The notes under the pieces are model-generated. The model was not told the origin of the DNA. It searched no databases and saw only the letters and a list, made by a program, of their open reading frames with translations. The position numbers were made by a program, and so were the translations under genes. Positions 35,181 through 46,735 of a DNA stretch of 64,000 nucleotides are shown here, one piece after another. How positions within the stretch are numbered: position 1 is the first letter of the stretch; each line of letters begins with the position of its first letter. The DNA comes from Triticum aestivum. Lineage: Eukaryota > Streptophyta > Magnoliopsida > Poales > Poaceae. The DNA lies in assembly GCF_018294505.1 (NCBI RefSeq), contig NC_057808.1:354070696-354134695 (forward strand), in the 5' to 3' direction.

Positions 35181-36250
35181 AAGCATTAACGTTTTCGGTT
35201 CTCTTGAATTGAACATTCAGGATTTGTCAAACTTCACAAATCTTTACTCTTGAAAATCCTAAAGCTACAATTATTTTGGAATGGAGGTGGTACATTTGAA
35301 TATAGATTGTACATGAGTATATATTAAAAAATATGCAACTTACCTCAGTTCATGCATGGTTCCAGATATAATCTCCTTGGTTGCAAAAAAAAAAGTTAGA
35401 CATGCGTATGAATATATATAGCATGTTCAAACGCACAACAAAGATTGATGTCCCCTTTTACATCTGATTTACAAATGCCATTATCTCGGGTTCAAATAGA
35501 TGAATGCACTTCCTATGAATTGGAATCTTCGAAACCCCCTTTATGTTGAATTCGACATGTATTCTATTTCATAGCTAGCAATTTGGAATGTATCCATGCA
35601 AGTGACAAATGTATAAAGTGCTTCACACTACCAACATGGAGTGCACTAATTAATGTTTATATATATTGCAGAAGCATCCATTGCCTGTATTTCAAACCGC
35701 TCTCACTCTATGGATCGATAATATGAAATAAACACATGCACATGCTAGAATTCAATAGAGATGGGTGTCTGATAGACCGATTTTCGTCCATACGCAATTT
35801 GCAAAAATTCATGATCTCATCCAAAAATAATAATGCCATTTATATTTTAATTTAATGCGTAGAACCGCCTTTTACACGTAGATGCACTATGCCTCGGCCC
35901 GTTCTCACAAACGCGCTATATCTCTCTCTATCTACCGCATAAGTGCACACACTTTATATGCATTGGCATTTCTCTTTCACACATGCTCACAATCTCTCTC
36001 GGGGTGTCGGGGAGTCTCACGCACATGCTCTCTCTGTATCTCTCTCTCTCTCTTTCTGACTACTATGGTACCACTCTTTTCACTAATCTCAGTTGGAAAA
36101 CACTATTTCTCTCACATGCATATATACACATGCACGGTCTCTACTAGCCCTCTATACGCACATATATGTGCCTACGTGTCTCCCGCACGCACATTATCTT
36201 TAGGCCTCTCTCGCACATATTGCCCCCCAGACACACCTCTCTCTTAGTAG
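35181..36250. other. AT-rich unassigned DNA with CT-rich microsatellite
   Basis: No coding potential seen. A CTCTCTCTCTCT run lies near 36035-36055, in a longer pyrimidine-rich stretch of ACAC/CTCT text. Confidence 0.6.
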
Positions 36251-36760
36251 TTGGCAGATATGATTCCATCATATCATTCGGTAGGATATCCTTGTCTATT
36301 AGGCTGGATGGTAATACGAGGCAAAGTTTTACCCTAGTTCAGACCCTTGCAGTTGAGGAAAAAGCCTACTCCTGGTACTGTATATTAGTGATAGGGGTGT
36401 GTATAATGTACACGTGAATACCAGGCATTATGCGTGTGTGTATACTATCGACGAACTAGCCCCCGAGCTTCTATAACATACTGGGGGCCTAGGGTTACAA
36501 ATCATATATAGTCGGCTTATCACCAGTGGGGATAGAGTCCTCCGTGACTCTGGTAGCTAGCTTCGTGTTATACGCCGAGTCCTCCACATGGGTCTTCATA
36601 TAACGCGTCTCGATCCAACCTATGTAGCGCAGGATGGAACCGACCCATGAGTCCTCATGTTGACCCACCACAACTAGAAATGATGTGCCCACCACACCAC
36701 ACACGCAATCGGCCACTAAGAAAATAAGCATATACAATAGTACAATGTTATACATGAAAG
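36250..36760 (-). repeat. Degenerate LTR-like fragment
   Basis: Text such as TTTTACCCTAGTTCAGACCCTTGCAGTTGAGGAAAAAGCCTACTCCTG resembles the conserved 'contains-TATACTGGTTCGGG' part of Triticeae gypsy LTRs, followed by AGCCCCCGAG and GGGGGCCTAGGGTTAC. No termini or duplication were found. Confidence 0.4.
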
Positions 36761-36969
36761 TTAATTGCATGGTGCATCCAAAAATATTTGTTCTGTATTG
36801 TGAATGTTTATATATTCTCCTAAAATATTAATCACGGGAAAGAGAAACGAAGGGCATATCTCTCCTTGTCTCCACCGGACATCCCCTCTTTCTACACCAC
36901 TTTCACGTACGCACACAAACTATCTCTCGGCCCTCTAAAAGTATGCATGCCCACGACACATTCACGCAT

Positions 36970-37260
36970 GACGATCACCGTATTTCAAGCTAAAGCACTA
37001 TACGGTCACTGGAGTTCAGAATATGCTCATTACGGTCACCGTATACATTCACGTGGTGATCATACGGTATCTAGCTCACGATACATCTCCGTATTTTCTT
37101 GATGACACTGACGGACTTTGCATTTTATGCGTGCTCCGTATTTTGTTGACGACACTTACGGTCATTGTATTTGAAGCGAAAGCACGATATGGTCACTGGA
37201 CTTCAGAATAAGCTCATCACGGTCACCACATACATTTTGTCGTACTAACCAACATGTGGT
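36970..37260 (+). repeat. Tandem repeat, unit about 181 bp, ACGGTCACTGG family
   Basis: TATTTNAAGCNAAAGCACNATANGGTCACTGGANTTCAGAATA starts at about 36981 and 37162. Related ACGGTCACTGG text recurs at 37560-37635 and 54530-54620. Confidence 0.7.
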
Positions 37261-37560
37261 TGGATGGTTAGGAGGAGAGTGGTTTCTCGAGCCCACCAGG
37301 GTTAAAGTCCAGGTGCTCGCATTTATCCTGGGTTACTTTCAGTATTTTCCGGCGATGTGCGTTCAGTGGGAGGAGACGTTCCACTTGACTATGAGGCACC
37401 TATGGTGACTTCATAAAATCTCAAGATCATATGCTGGCCACTCTCTCGAAGGTGCTCATAGGGGTAGGGTCTGCGTGTGTGCGCTTATAGCGGTGAGTGC
37501 TTGTGCGTATATATGAGCCCTTGCATCTGTACCGTGTTAAAAAATACATGTCATGATTAT
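37261..37560. other. Unassigned 300 bp
   Basis: No ORF, terminus or repeat could be supported here. Confidence 0.5.
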
Positions 37561-37635
37561 ACGGTCACTGGCTCACCCATACAACTCTGTATTTTGTTGA
37601 TGACACAATCAATTGACCAGTCAAACGTTCCACGT

Positions 37636-38531
37636 TGTTGGATGTGGGGTTCCGGCAAAACCCTTAAGGTTCGAACTCTGGGGTGCGCGCGAAGTTCGTT
37701 CCCTCCTACCAATCCACGCCCTAGCTCGCTAAGATCTCACGGACGAACTCGACGAACTCACAACACAGAGAGACACGAGGTTTATACTGGTTCGGGCCAC
37801 CGTTGTGGTGTAATACCCTACTCCAGTGTGTGGTGGTGGATTGCCTCTTGGGCTGATGAAGAACAGTACAAGGGGAAGAACAACCTCCTGAGGTTGAGGT
37901 GTTCTTGTGCTCTGTGGACTGGTGGATGAGAACTCGGTCCGTTCCACCTTGCCTCTACTGTGGTGGCTAGCCCTACTTATATAGGCCCTGGTCCTCTCCC
38001 CAATTATTGAGCGGGAAGGGAGCCAACAACGGCGGGCAAATTTGAAAGGGGACAGCTAGTACAAGCTATCCTGACAAAAGCGGTCTTCGCCTGCAAAAGG
38101 CTCTGGTGGTGACGCCGTCTTGGGCTCCATGGTGACCTCCATCTTGCCGTCCCGCTAGTCTTGGTCTTGTTGCACTGATATGGAAACCCTTGCCTGATGC
38201 CTCGCTACTCCGCGCCTGCGCCTGCCTCCTTAGCAGCAAAGAGGAAACAAGGACGTTGCGCGCGCTGGCACCTGCCTGGTGTCGATCGTCATGGCTCACC
38301 TCACGAGAGCCTCGTGAGGTTTGCCCCTCCTTGATATCTCCGCTCTCGCGAGGCTGCCTGGTGAGGCCGCTCCCGAGGAGGTCTCGCGCTGTCCGCCTCG
38401 CGAGGCTTGGCCCCTCGCGAGGGTCTTGAATGCTTTGTTGATGAAGATGGGCCGTACAGGCCCGCTAGCATAGCCACGCCGTGGGCCGCAGGCAGGCAAG
38501 TCTAGGGACCCCCGTTCCCAGAACGCCGACA
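37636..38531 (-). repeat. LTR B1 (896 bp)
   Basis: TGTTGGATGTGG to CGCCGACA. Homologous to LTR A (5765-6670). Minus-strand TATA-like CCTATATAAGTAGGG at about 37972-37986. Adjacent minus-strand purine tract GGGCCCGGGGGATAC marks it as the 3' LTR. Confidence 0.85.
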
Positions 38532-38825
38532 GTATCCCCCGGGCCCAAGGTGCGCTCGGGCTTGGCTTCGCGGTGAAGCCAAGGGTCAAGTGCGGAGCGC
38601 CGCGGGCCCCAAAAGCCTGCGGCCTTGGTCGACGCGTGGCGGTTGATTGCACGTGGGCGTCTCCACTTCCCACGCTGCCTCGGCAACTGCCCGACCTGAC
38701 AAAAGGCTGGCACAGACAGCGTTTGCCTTCATTGTTTCTTCCTCGCCTTGCTCCAGATCCCCTTTCTCGCTCCTTGCCACCGGTATCTACAGATATGCTC
38801 CAATCTTGCTCCGCATCTGCGACCC

Positions 38826-41361
38826 ATGGCGCCGCGCAAGACCAAGACCTCCTCGGCACTGGCTTGGTATGAGCCAGCTCTTGAAGCGCCCACCGTCAAG
38901 GAAAAGAGCCTCGCCTCCGTGCGCCTACTGACGGCGGGGGAGAGCAACGAAGGGGGGAAGACGGAGCTCCGGCTTGCCTCCGACGTGCCGGAGCCCGAGG
39001 GAAGCACCTTCTTCCCCTTCTTCTCGAGCAGCATCGTCGTCGGGTTGGTTCCCCCCTTCTCCGGTTTCTTTTTTGAGGTCCTTGACGACTACGGGTTGCA
39101 GGCGTTGCACCTCCACCCCAGCTCTATCCTCCTCCTGGCCATCTTCGCCTACTGCTGTGAGGCGTACCTGGGCGTGATGCCATCCATGGCGCTTCTATGC
39201 CACTTCTTCTTCCTTCGCGTCAGCTAGGGACACATCTCCGGGTGCACCAATTTCATCGCATCTGGCAAGGCCAACTCAATCTCGAGCACCGGGAAGAGGG
39301 CCGACAATATCCGAGCCGAATGGGTCATGATGGACGCCAAGCGCGCCCATCCGCGTTTCGCCTTGCCAATAGAGGCGCCCCAGTTTAACAAAGGGTGGCC
39401 CTGCGAGAAGCTCACTGATGGGCGGGCGTCGTCTGTGCTGGGACAGATGCAGACCGACCTGAAGCCAGGCAACGCGAAGGCGGTGAAGGTCACAGGGGCC
39501 ATGCTCCTGAGGGAATTCTTGATGCTGCGCGTCACCCCGCTCCAGGCGCGGTCGCGCCCCTTGTGGAAGCTCGGAGATGGAGAAGATGAGATCCGCCTGA
39601 GGCCGGGGCCCCTGCCTGGCAACGAACTGGCTGCTGTCCTGCGCCTCCTGGTTGGGGACAACCAGGAGTACCTGCCGAGCGCCTTCACTCCTTTGTTCCT
39701 CCACAAGGATTGGGAGCCGCTTGTGCTTTCCAGGCCGACCTTCAATGCACGCGGGCTGGTGCCGCCTGCGCTCTCCGAAGCCCCAGCAGCACCGAAGCCG
39801 GTGGAGGTATCCTCCGACGAGTCCGGCGGGGGGAAGGAAGAGGAGGGGGACTCGGAGGCGACCCTCGAAGAGATGGGGGAGAACTCCCCTTGAGCAAAGC
39901 TGAAATCCTCCGCGCCCTTCCTGACGACGCCGAAGTTGAGGTCCGCCAAGAGGAGGGAGAACCGCCTGTTGTCCCGACGAGGAGTAGGTCGTCACTGATC
40001 CCTCGGGATGCTGCCCCCGCCTTGGCGCTGCCTGGGGCTGTCTCCAGCTCTCCTGCTGCGCTGCCTTCTGCCACCGGGGCCCGCGCGCCCACTTCCCAGG
40101 CTCGGAGGCTTTCAGGCTTCAAGCTCCCCAAGCGAAAATATGTCGCGGTGGATCAGTAAGTGTTCGATATCCATCTTGTTTTTGCTCATGTCGCTGCTTC
40201 CGGACTTTCATCTTTGGCTGTCTAGGCCGCTGCCGGCGGCGAAGAAGAGGAAAGAGGGTACGGTGGCCGCGCCCGCACCTCCCCAGCCTGGTCGGCTTCG
40301 CGAGGCCAGGAGGAACATCGCCGGGAGGAGTCAGCCCCCATGGCCCCGCTGGCTCCGGAAGTGCCGGCGTCTGGCCCGGTTGAAGAGGTCCCAGCTGCTC
40401 CGGAGCCCGCAGTCTCCCAGGCCTTGGTGACGGCGTCGTCTCCTCCCATTGATGCACCTCCACTCCCAGGTTCTTCTGCTCCTGCTGCTATTCTGGAGCG
40501 CGCTCTTTTGGAGATGACCCAGTTGCAGGCAGATCTCCTGAGTGCGGACCTGCGCCTGGTGGCCGGGCGCCTGGAGCTGGCCTCTGGCTAGCTTCACTCC
40601 GACTTGGCGGTCCGCGCGACGCTGAGCCAGGCCACGACGTCTTCCGAGAAGGAGAAGCAGAGCGCCGCCAACGCTGGAGCCGATCGTGAGGCGGCTCTGA
40701 AAGACGCCAAGGCCGCCCGCGACCGCTGCCAAGAGCTGGAGGACGAGTTGAAGGACCTGCGCGACAAGCATGCCGAAGAAGCACGCAGCCGCCTGGTGAT
40801 GGAGGAGGAGATGAAGGCCCGGGAGGACGCCGTCAAGAACCGTGATGCTGAGCTGGAGGAGTTGGAGAAGACGCTGGTCGCCGAGCGCAGCTGGCTGGAG
40901 GAGCTGGAGCAGAAGGTGAAGGCGAGGGAAGCCGATCTTGACGCCAAGGCGCGAGTCTTGGCCGAAGACCGCGTGGCCTTTGCCGATCTCGAGGAGAGGT
41001 CTCGCTGCTTCCTCCCTTGGTGAAGGTGCTTGAGGAGGTCGTGGATGGTATTGGTCCCATGGCAGAGGCAGAAGCTCGCGTCCTGTCTTCAGCTGCATTG
41101 ACTCGTGTCTTCAGCCACCTGCACCTTCGCGACCCCGATGCTTGTCTTGATGAGCTGCTGGAGCCCGTGGCTGAAGATCACTGCGAAGCCGCCGCCGCAG
41201 CCGTGCAAGGTCAAGTGGAGGCCCTGCTGAAGAGGTTCCGCGGCTTTGTCTCCACACCCTTGTCCGGCGATGCCGCCGATCCTGCGGCTGGTGGTGCAGG
41301 TGAAGACATCACTACCCGGGGAGGAGCACCTTCTGCAGGCGATGGCGACATCCAGGGGTGA
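38826..41361 (+). pseudogene. Antisense Transposase_28-like gene of element B, with coiled coil
   Basis: The gene begins MAPRKTKTSSALAWYEP at ATG 38826. The family domain is seen: PPFSGFFFEVLDDYGLQALHLHPS, LLAIFAYCCEAYLGVMPS, LLCHFFFLRVS, then GHISGCTNFIASGKAN. An intron is placed at 40156-40225 (GTAAGT ... CTAG, phases agree). The second exon encodes a Pro/Ala-rich linker and a long coiled coil (RCQELEDELKDLRDKHAEEA, ELEELEKTLVAERSWLEEL), ending at 41361. Defects are TAG at 39225-39227, a frameshift near 39885, another near 40335, TAG at 40589-40591 and a frameshift near 41015. It is the counterpart, in the same place of the same family, of the B3-like gene in element A. Function unknown. 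Confidence 0.7.
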
Positions 41362-41500
41362 GCTACAGCTGATCTCCAGTTTCGTTCCTGTAACATGCAT
41401 CAGGCCTCGTGGAGGCGTTAAACTTTCATTTGATATTGTGAGGACAATATGTTTTGTAATATTTTCTTCGAGATTTTGCGATTTTCTTCTGATCCGCTTT

Positions 41501-41833
41501 GTGTTCTGCGTCGGCAGAGCCCGGCCCCGCGCATACCTGGACCGCCGTTGGGCCGACCGGAGACCAGGACGGACCAAGGAGTGAGGGGCTACGTGACCAG
41601 TTAGGCTCCTGAGTCGCGATGCTCAGGAGTCCCCCTTGACGCGCAAACAGCTTACAGGAAGAGGGCGCGGGGATAGATTAATGTTCTACGTCGGCAGAGC
41701 CCGGCCCCGCGCATACCTCAACTGCCATTGGGCCGACCGGAGACCAGGACGGACCAAGTTGTGAGGGGCTACGTGACCAGTTAGGCTCCTGAGTCGCGAT
41801 GCTCAGGAGTCCCCCTTGACGTGCAAACAATTT
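41501..41833 (+). repeat. Two direct repeats about 150 bp long, 180 bp apart
   Basis: CGTCGGCAGAGCCCGGCCCC at 41509 and 41689 starts two nearly identical blocks that run to CAGGAGTCCCCCTTGACG.GCAAACA. They lie in the internal region after the antisense gene. Confidence 0.9.
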
Positions 41834-41971
41834 CCATACCTGCCCTCGCCGAGGCCTCGCGAGGGGCGTGCGACGACCAGGTCCGGGAGACCTGTTTGGG
41901 CGGCGTGCACTTGGGCGTGACCCGAGAGCAGCCCCCGGGCCCGGGAGGGCTGGTTGGGTGGCGTACACTTG

Positions 41972-42697
41972 GGTGTAATACCCTACTCCAGTGTGTGGTG
42001 GTGGGTTGCCTCTTGGGCTGATGAAGAACAGTACAAGGGGAAGAACAACCTCCTGAGGTTGAGGTGTTCTTGTGCTCTGTGGACTGGTGGATGAGAACTC
42101 GGTCCGTTCCACCTTGCCTCTACTGTGGTGGCTAGCCCTACTTATATAGGCCCTGGTCCTCTCCCCAAATATTGAGTGGGAAGGGAGCCAACAACGACGG
42201 GCAAATTTGAAAGGGGACAGCTAGTACAAGCTATCCTGACAAAAGCGGTCTTCGCCTGCAAAAGGCTCTGGTGGTGACGCCGTCTTGGGCTCCATGGTGA
42301 CCTCTGTCTTGCCGTCCCGCTGGTCTTGGTCTTGCTGCACCGATATGGAAACCCTTGCCTGATGCCTCGGTACTCGGTGCCTGCGCCTGCCTCCTTAGCA
42401 CCAGAGAGGAAACAAGGACGCTACGCGCGCTGGCGCCTGCCTGGTGTCGATCGTCATGGCTCACGTCACGAGAGCCTCGTGAGGTTTGCCCCGCCTTGAT
42501 ATCTCCACTCCTCGTGAGGCAGCCTGGTGAGGCCGCTCCCGAGGAGGTCTCGCGCCATCCGCCTCGCAAGGCTTGGCCCCTCGTGAGGGTCTTGAATGCT
42601 TTGTTGATCAAGATGGGCCGTACAGGCCCGCTAGCATAGCCACGCCGTGGGCCGCAGGCAGGCAAGTCTGGGGACCCCCGTTCCCAGAACGCCGACA
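41972..42697 (-). repeat. LTR B2, truncated (726 bp)
   Basis: Homology to B1 begins at GTGTAATACCCTACTCC (matches 37807) and runs to the intact end CGCCGACA. The first about 170 bp are deleted. Confidence 0.85.
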
Positions 42698-42745
42698 CAC
42701 ATGGCGCAACTAGTATTGCACCATCGGGGCGCGTAACCATGGGGC
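42698..42745. other. Target DNA between elements B and C
   Basis: A short piece of the sequence into which both elements inserted. It contains ACCATGGGGCCCACC, which recurs in a related copy near 54625. Confidence 0.6.
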
Positions 42746-42750
42746 CCACC
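42746..42750. repeat. Target-site duplication CCACC, left copy
   Basis: CCACC precedes the LTR start at 42751 and recurs at 54448-54452. Confidence 0.85.
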
Positions 42751-45700
42751 TGTCACATCCGTAGCTTCTCGTATTGCACTAGGCTAGCTTCATGTGTGCA
42801 TCATGTTTAAATTCTTTTAAACTTGAAATGGGGATGTTCAAACCCTAGCACCAAATGGAACTCAACTAGGTTCAATCCAAAATCTTTTTTCAAAGAACCC
42901 AAGACGCCTTTGAAAATGTTCATGATTTCTGATAAAGGTGAAAACCTCTGCCAAAAATGATGAATATATTTCTAGGACATTCTGGATCTTTGAATTAACT
43001 CATATCGTATTTGAATTGGAGCATTTAAATCCTATAAATATTTTTAAATGCTCTAATAATTCCGAAACTAGTTTTGGGTTGTTGGAAATAATCCAAACAC
43101 CGCCCACAATTATTTTCTGGATTTTACAAAATGGATTAGTATTTTTACTAATTCAAAACAGAATAAAAGAAATAGAAAACTGAAACAAAAGGAAAAGAGA
43201 GCTTACCTGCAACTTACTTGGACCTACTACCTATGCAGCCCACTTGGCAGGCTAGCCAACTGGCCCAGCCCACCAGAAGACCCACCGTCTTCAACCTCTG
43301 CCAGTAGGCAGAGGCGTGTCGACGCGCGCGCGCCCGAGCTCCACCTCCTGCTTCCCCCCTCGCGCTGTCTCCGCGTCACAGGAACGGCCTCGACCCCCTC
43401 TGCCTCTCCCCACACTCTGGAGCTCTCTCCCTCTCCTCTAGCTCCCTCCCCGCAGCACCACCGAACACGAAGTCGCCGCCGTTTGCTGCTGCTACGGCCA
43501 CTGCCACTCCCCTCACCTCTCCGACGCGGCCCCGAGCTCCGACGTGCCTCCCTCGTCCTCCACGATGGCTCACGTCACCGGAAGAGCCCCGAAGCGCCGC
43601 CCCGACGCTTTTCCCCTCCTCGGCCGCCGGAGATCGGCCTCACCGCCCCGCTCTGCTCCGGCCCTCCCCGAGCCCGCTTCGAAGCCTACTGCAACCGCTG
43701 TGAGCTGCTGCTCCTTCTGCCCCCTCTCCGTTTTCTCGATTGCACGCCGCAGCTGCCGCTTTGCCGACGACTGAAACCGCCGCCGCCTGAGCTCATCGCC
43801 GCCGCCGTTACACGCCGTCCCCGGCATCCCCACGACCACCATTGGATGCCCCGCACCACGGGCTCTCCAACGCACCTAACCGCGCGGCCATCCGTGGCCG
43901 GAAACGGCCGGCCGGCGATCGCCGCCGCGTCGGGTCATTGCCGGCGTAACCATGCCGACGTGGCACGGCCATTAGGCGCTAACCCTGCTGCTTAAACCGC
44001 CCACAACCACTGACGGTGGGCCCCAGGCCTGGTCAAACCCCAGTCAGCGCTGGGTTTGACCGGGATTAGCCCTGTGTCGCTGACATGTGGCCCCCACACG
44101 TCAGGTTTGACCTGGGTCAACCCAGTTTACTGCTGACGCAGTCCTGACACAGTGCTGACGCAATTAATGATTTTCTTGTTTTAATAATAATAAGAAAATC
44201 CAGAAAAGGCTTAAACTTCTAAAAATCGTATAAATTCAACCGTAGCTCCAAATGAGACAAGTTATATATGAAAAATGATCAGAAAAATCCAATCTATCCA
44301 TCTGTACTGGTTTCATGCATGTTTAAACATCTCAACCTTGCTGTTTAGTTCAAAACATGATAAGGCACTATTTAAATTCATAATTTGAGTTTGGGATTGA
44401 ACCTTTGACTCAAAATGACCCAAACCCATCTGTTTTAGTTGCATTAGCCAAAACACATTCATGTTGCCATGTCATAGCATGCATCATATTGTGCATTGCA
44501 TTCATCATGTTTCTTCTCTGTTTGCCGGTGTTGTCCCCTCTCAGTAGACGTTGCTTCGACAATGTGATCGTTGACACTAATGAAGACTCAATGCTATCTT
44601 CAGAAGTGCCAGGCAAGCAAAACCCCCTTGCTCATTCCGATACAATCCCACTCTCTCGCTCCTGCTCTCTTTTACTGCATTAGGACAACAACGATTCATC
44701 TGTTACTTGCTGCGGTAGCTGAACCCCTTTATCCTCTGCATGACCTGTCATTGCCACAGTAAATAGATGAAACCCACTAGCATGAGTAGGAGTTGTTTGA
44801 GCCCTGATGTGCCTACTCATTCATGCTTGTTTGTCATGCCTGCTATTGCTTAGAGTTGTGTCAGGTCTGATTCATCGGGGATGAATTGAAAGTGGTGAAC
44901 ATGTCCTACTGTGTGAGAGCTAAGTGTGTGAACACGATTTGGTAAAGGTAGCGGTGAGAGGCCATGTAGGAGTACATGGTGGGTTGTCTCATTGAAACCG
45001 TCCTCAGGAACTGAGTTCTGTGTTTGTGATCCATGAACAGTTACTACCACACATTGGGCTCCGGGGCTCCAAGCCCTCTCGACTTATTAATCAACCTGAT
45101 CTCTGTCCAGGAGTTGCAACTAGTTTCTGGTGTTTGTAGGTAGTGTTAGTAGTCTACCAAGTGGCACCCGGTACAGGTGGGCTTGGGACAGACTAGGCAC
45201 CGTGGCACGGTGTACCAAGCGTAGATCCATCCGTGAGGTGGGCTTGGGAACCCTGCACACATCGTTTGGGGCCGTGAGCGACACCCCGGCCGGATCTCCT
45301 TGCGGATGGAACCCGAATAGGCGATAAACCTGGACGAGAGACTTGTGTGGTTAGTCAGGTCGTGGCCGACTCCCTCGCCAGGCTTCCGCTTGAAGGTTGC
45401 CGAGGTACACGACGTGTACATGGTGGTAAGTGGCGAGAGCGTGTGTGAAGAAGTACACCCCTGCAGGGTTAATATGATCTATTCGAATAGCCGTGTCCGC
45501 GGTAAAGGACTTCTGGGTTGCCTATACAGTTCATAGACAAGTGAAAGTGGATACTCTAAAATGCGCAAGATAAGCGTGAGTGCTATGGATGGCGTTCTCG
45601 TAGGGAGACGGGAGCGGATCCATAGTGGTGTATTGATATGGTGAATATGTGGACTCGTGTGCGCCACCTCAAAAGAGTTACTTGCAGTCGTAGTTCAGGA

Positions 45701-46719
45701 TAGCCACCGAGTCAAAGCTGGCTTGCTGCAGTTAAACTCCACCACCCCCTTTGTTGATACCGATGCATATGTAGCTAGTTCTGATGTAAGTCTTGCTGGG
45801 TACATTTGTACTCACGTTTGCCTATTTTATGTTTTGCAGAGAGACGTCAGTCTCGCTAGTAGTTCCGTGTGGACTTCGACGTTTAGCTTGATACCTCAGC
45901 TACGATCTTGTGCCCTCGGCAGGATCTGGTAGATAGTCAGGCTTCTCAGCCTTTTTCATTTGTAGATGTCTGTACTCAGACATGTTAAGCTTCCGCATGT
46001 GCTTTGACTTGTATGCTCTGAATGTTGGGTCATGAGACCCATGTTTGTAATATCTGGCTCTTCGGAGCCTAATGAATAAATACTCTGAGTCGTAGAGTCT
46101 TGTTGTGATGCCATGTTGTATTTGCACATATCGAGCATATTGTGTGTATGATTGAAATGCTTGGTATGTGTGGGATCCGACAACCTAGTTGTTTATCCTT
46201 GGTAGCCTCTCTTATGGGGAAATGTAGTCTTGTGCTTCCATGAGCCATAGTAGTCCGCTACAGCCCGGTTCACCGGAGTCCTGCTAGCCCAGCACTACTG
46301 CTCCGGAACACTTGACTGGCCGGCATGTGATTCACTTCGTTCCTGTGTCTGTCCCTTCGGGGAAATGTCACGCGGTGACATCCGGAGTCCTGCCTAGCCT
46401 GCTACAGCCCGGTTCACCGGAGTCCTGTTAGCCCAGTGCTACAGCCCGGATTCGCACGCTGCTGACCGACATGCTCGATGTTGATTCATGTATGCCTGTC
46501 CCCGTAAGTTAGTGCCACTTTGGGTTCACGACTAGTCATGTCGGCCCGGGTTCTCTGTCATATGGATGCTAGCGACACTATCATATACGTGAGCTAAAAG
46601 ACGCAAACGGTCCCGGGCCATGGTAAGGCGACACCCGTGGGAATACCGTGCGTGAGGCCGCAAAGTGATATGAGGTGTTACCGGCTAGATCGATGTTTCT
46701 TTGAATCGGGGTCCTGACA
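42751..46719 (+). repeat. 5' LTR of element C (3,969 bp)
   Basis: TGTCACATCCG to GGTCCTGACA. It holds a GC-rich stretch (43230-44000) whose frames are chance ORFs, and the three-dyad module at 45459-45510. AGCCCGGTTCACCGGAGTCCTG is repeated near 46262 and 46405. Confidence 0.95.
45459..45510 (+). promoter_or_regulatory. Three-dyad module in the 5' LTR of element C
   Basis: Palindrome CCCTGCAGGG (45459-45468), palindrome CTATTCGAATAG (45479-45490), spacer CCGT, then GTCC, 8 nt, GGAC (45495-45510). Same order and spacing as at 3232-3283. Confidence 0.6.
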
Positions 46720-46723
46720 GCTT

Positions 46724-46735
46724 TGGTATCAGAGC
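46724..46735 (+). other. Primer-binding site, initiator-Met tRNA
   Basis: TGGTATCAGAGC begins four nt after the LTR end. It is complementary to the 3' end of plant initiator-Met tRNA, the usual primer of chromoviruses. Confidence 0.9.

Larger units (their letters stand above)
37636..42697 (-). mobile_element. Deletion derivative of the LTR-A family (element B)
   Basis: A full LTR (37636-38531), about 3.4 kb of 3' internal region, then a second LTR lacking its first about 170 bp (41972-42697). The flanks are CACGT and CACAT, a 5-bp duplication with one CpG-type change. The gag-pol region is missing, and the junction at about 41971 joins internal sequence to mid-LTR. Confidence 0.8.

Noticed and set aside
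43483..43995. 170-codon ORF present in both LTRs of element C (again at 51209-51721)
   Set aside because: Its conservation reflects LTR identity, not selection. It is a Pro/Arg-rich frame in a GC-rich stretch with overlapping open frames on both strands.
46724..46735. Possible tRNA fragment
   Set aside because: It is the complement of the tRNA 3' end only, exactly where a primer-binding site belongs.
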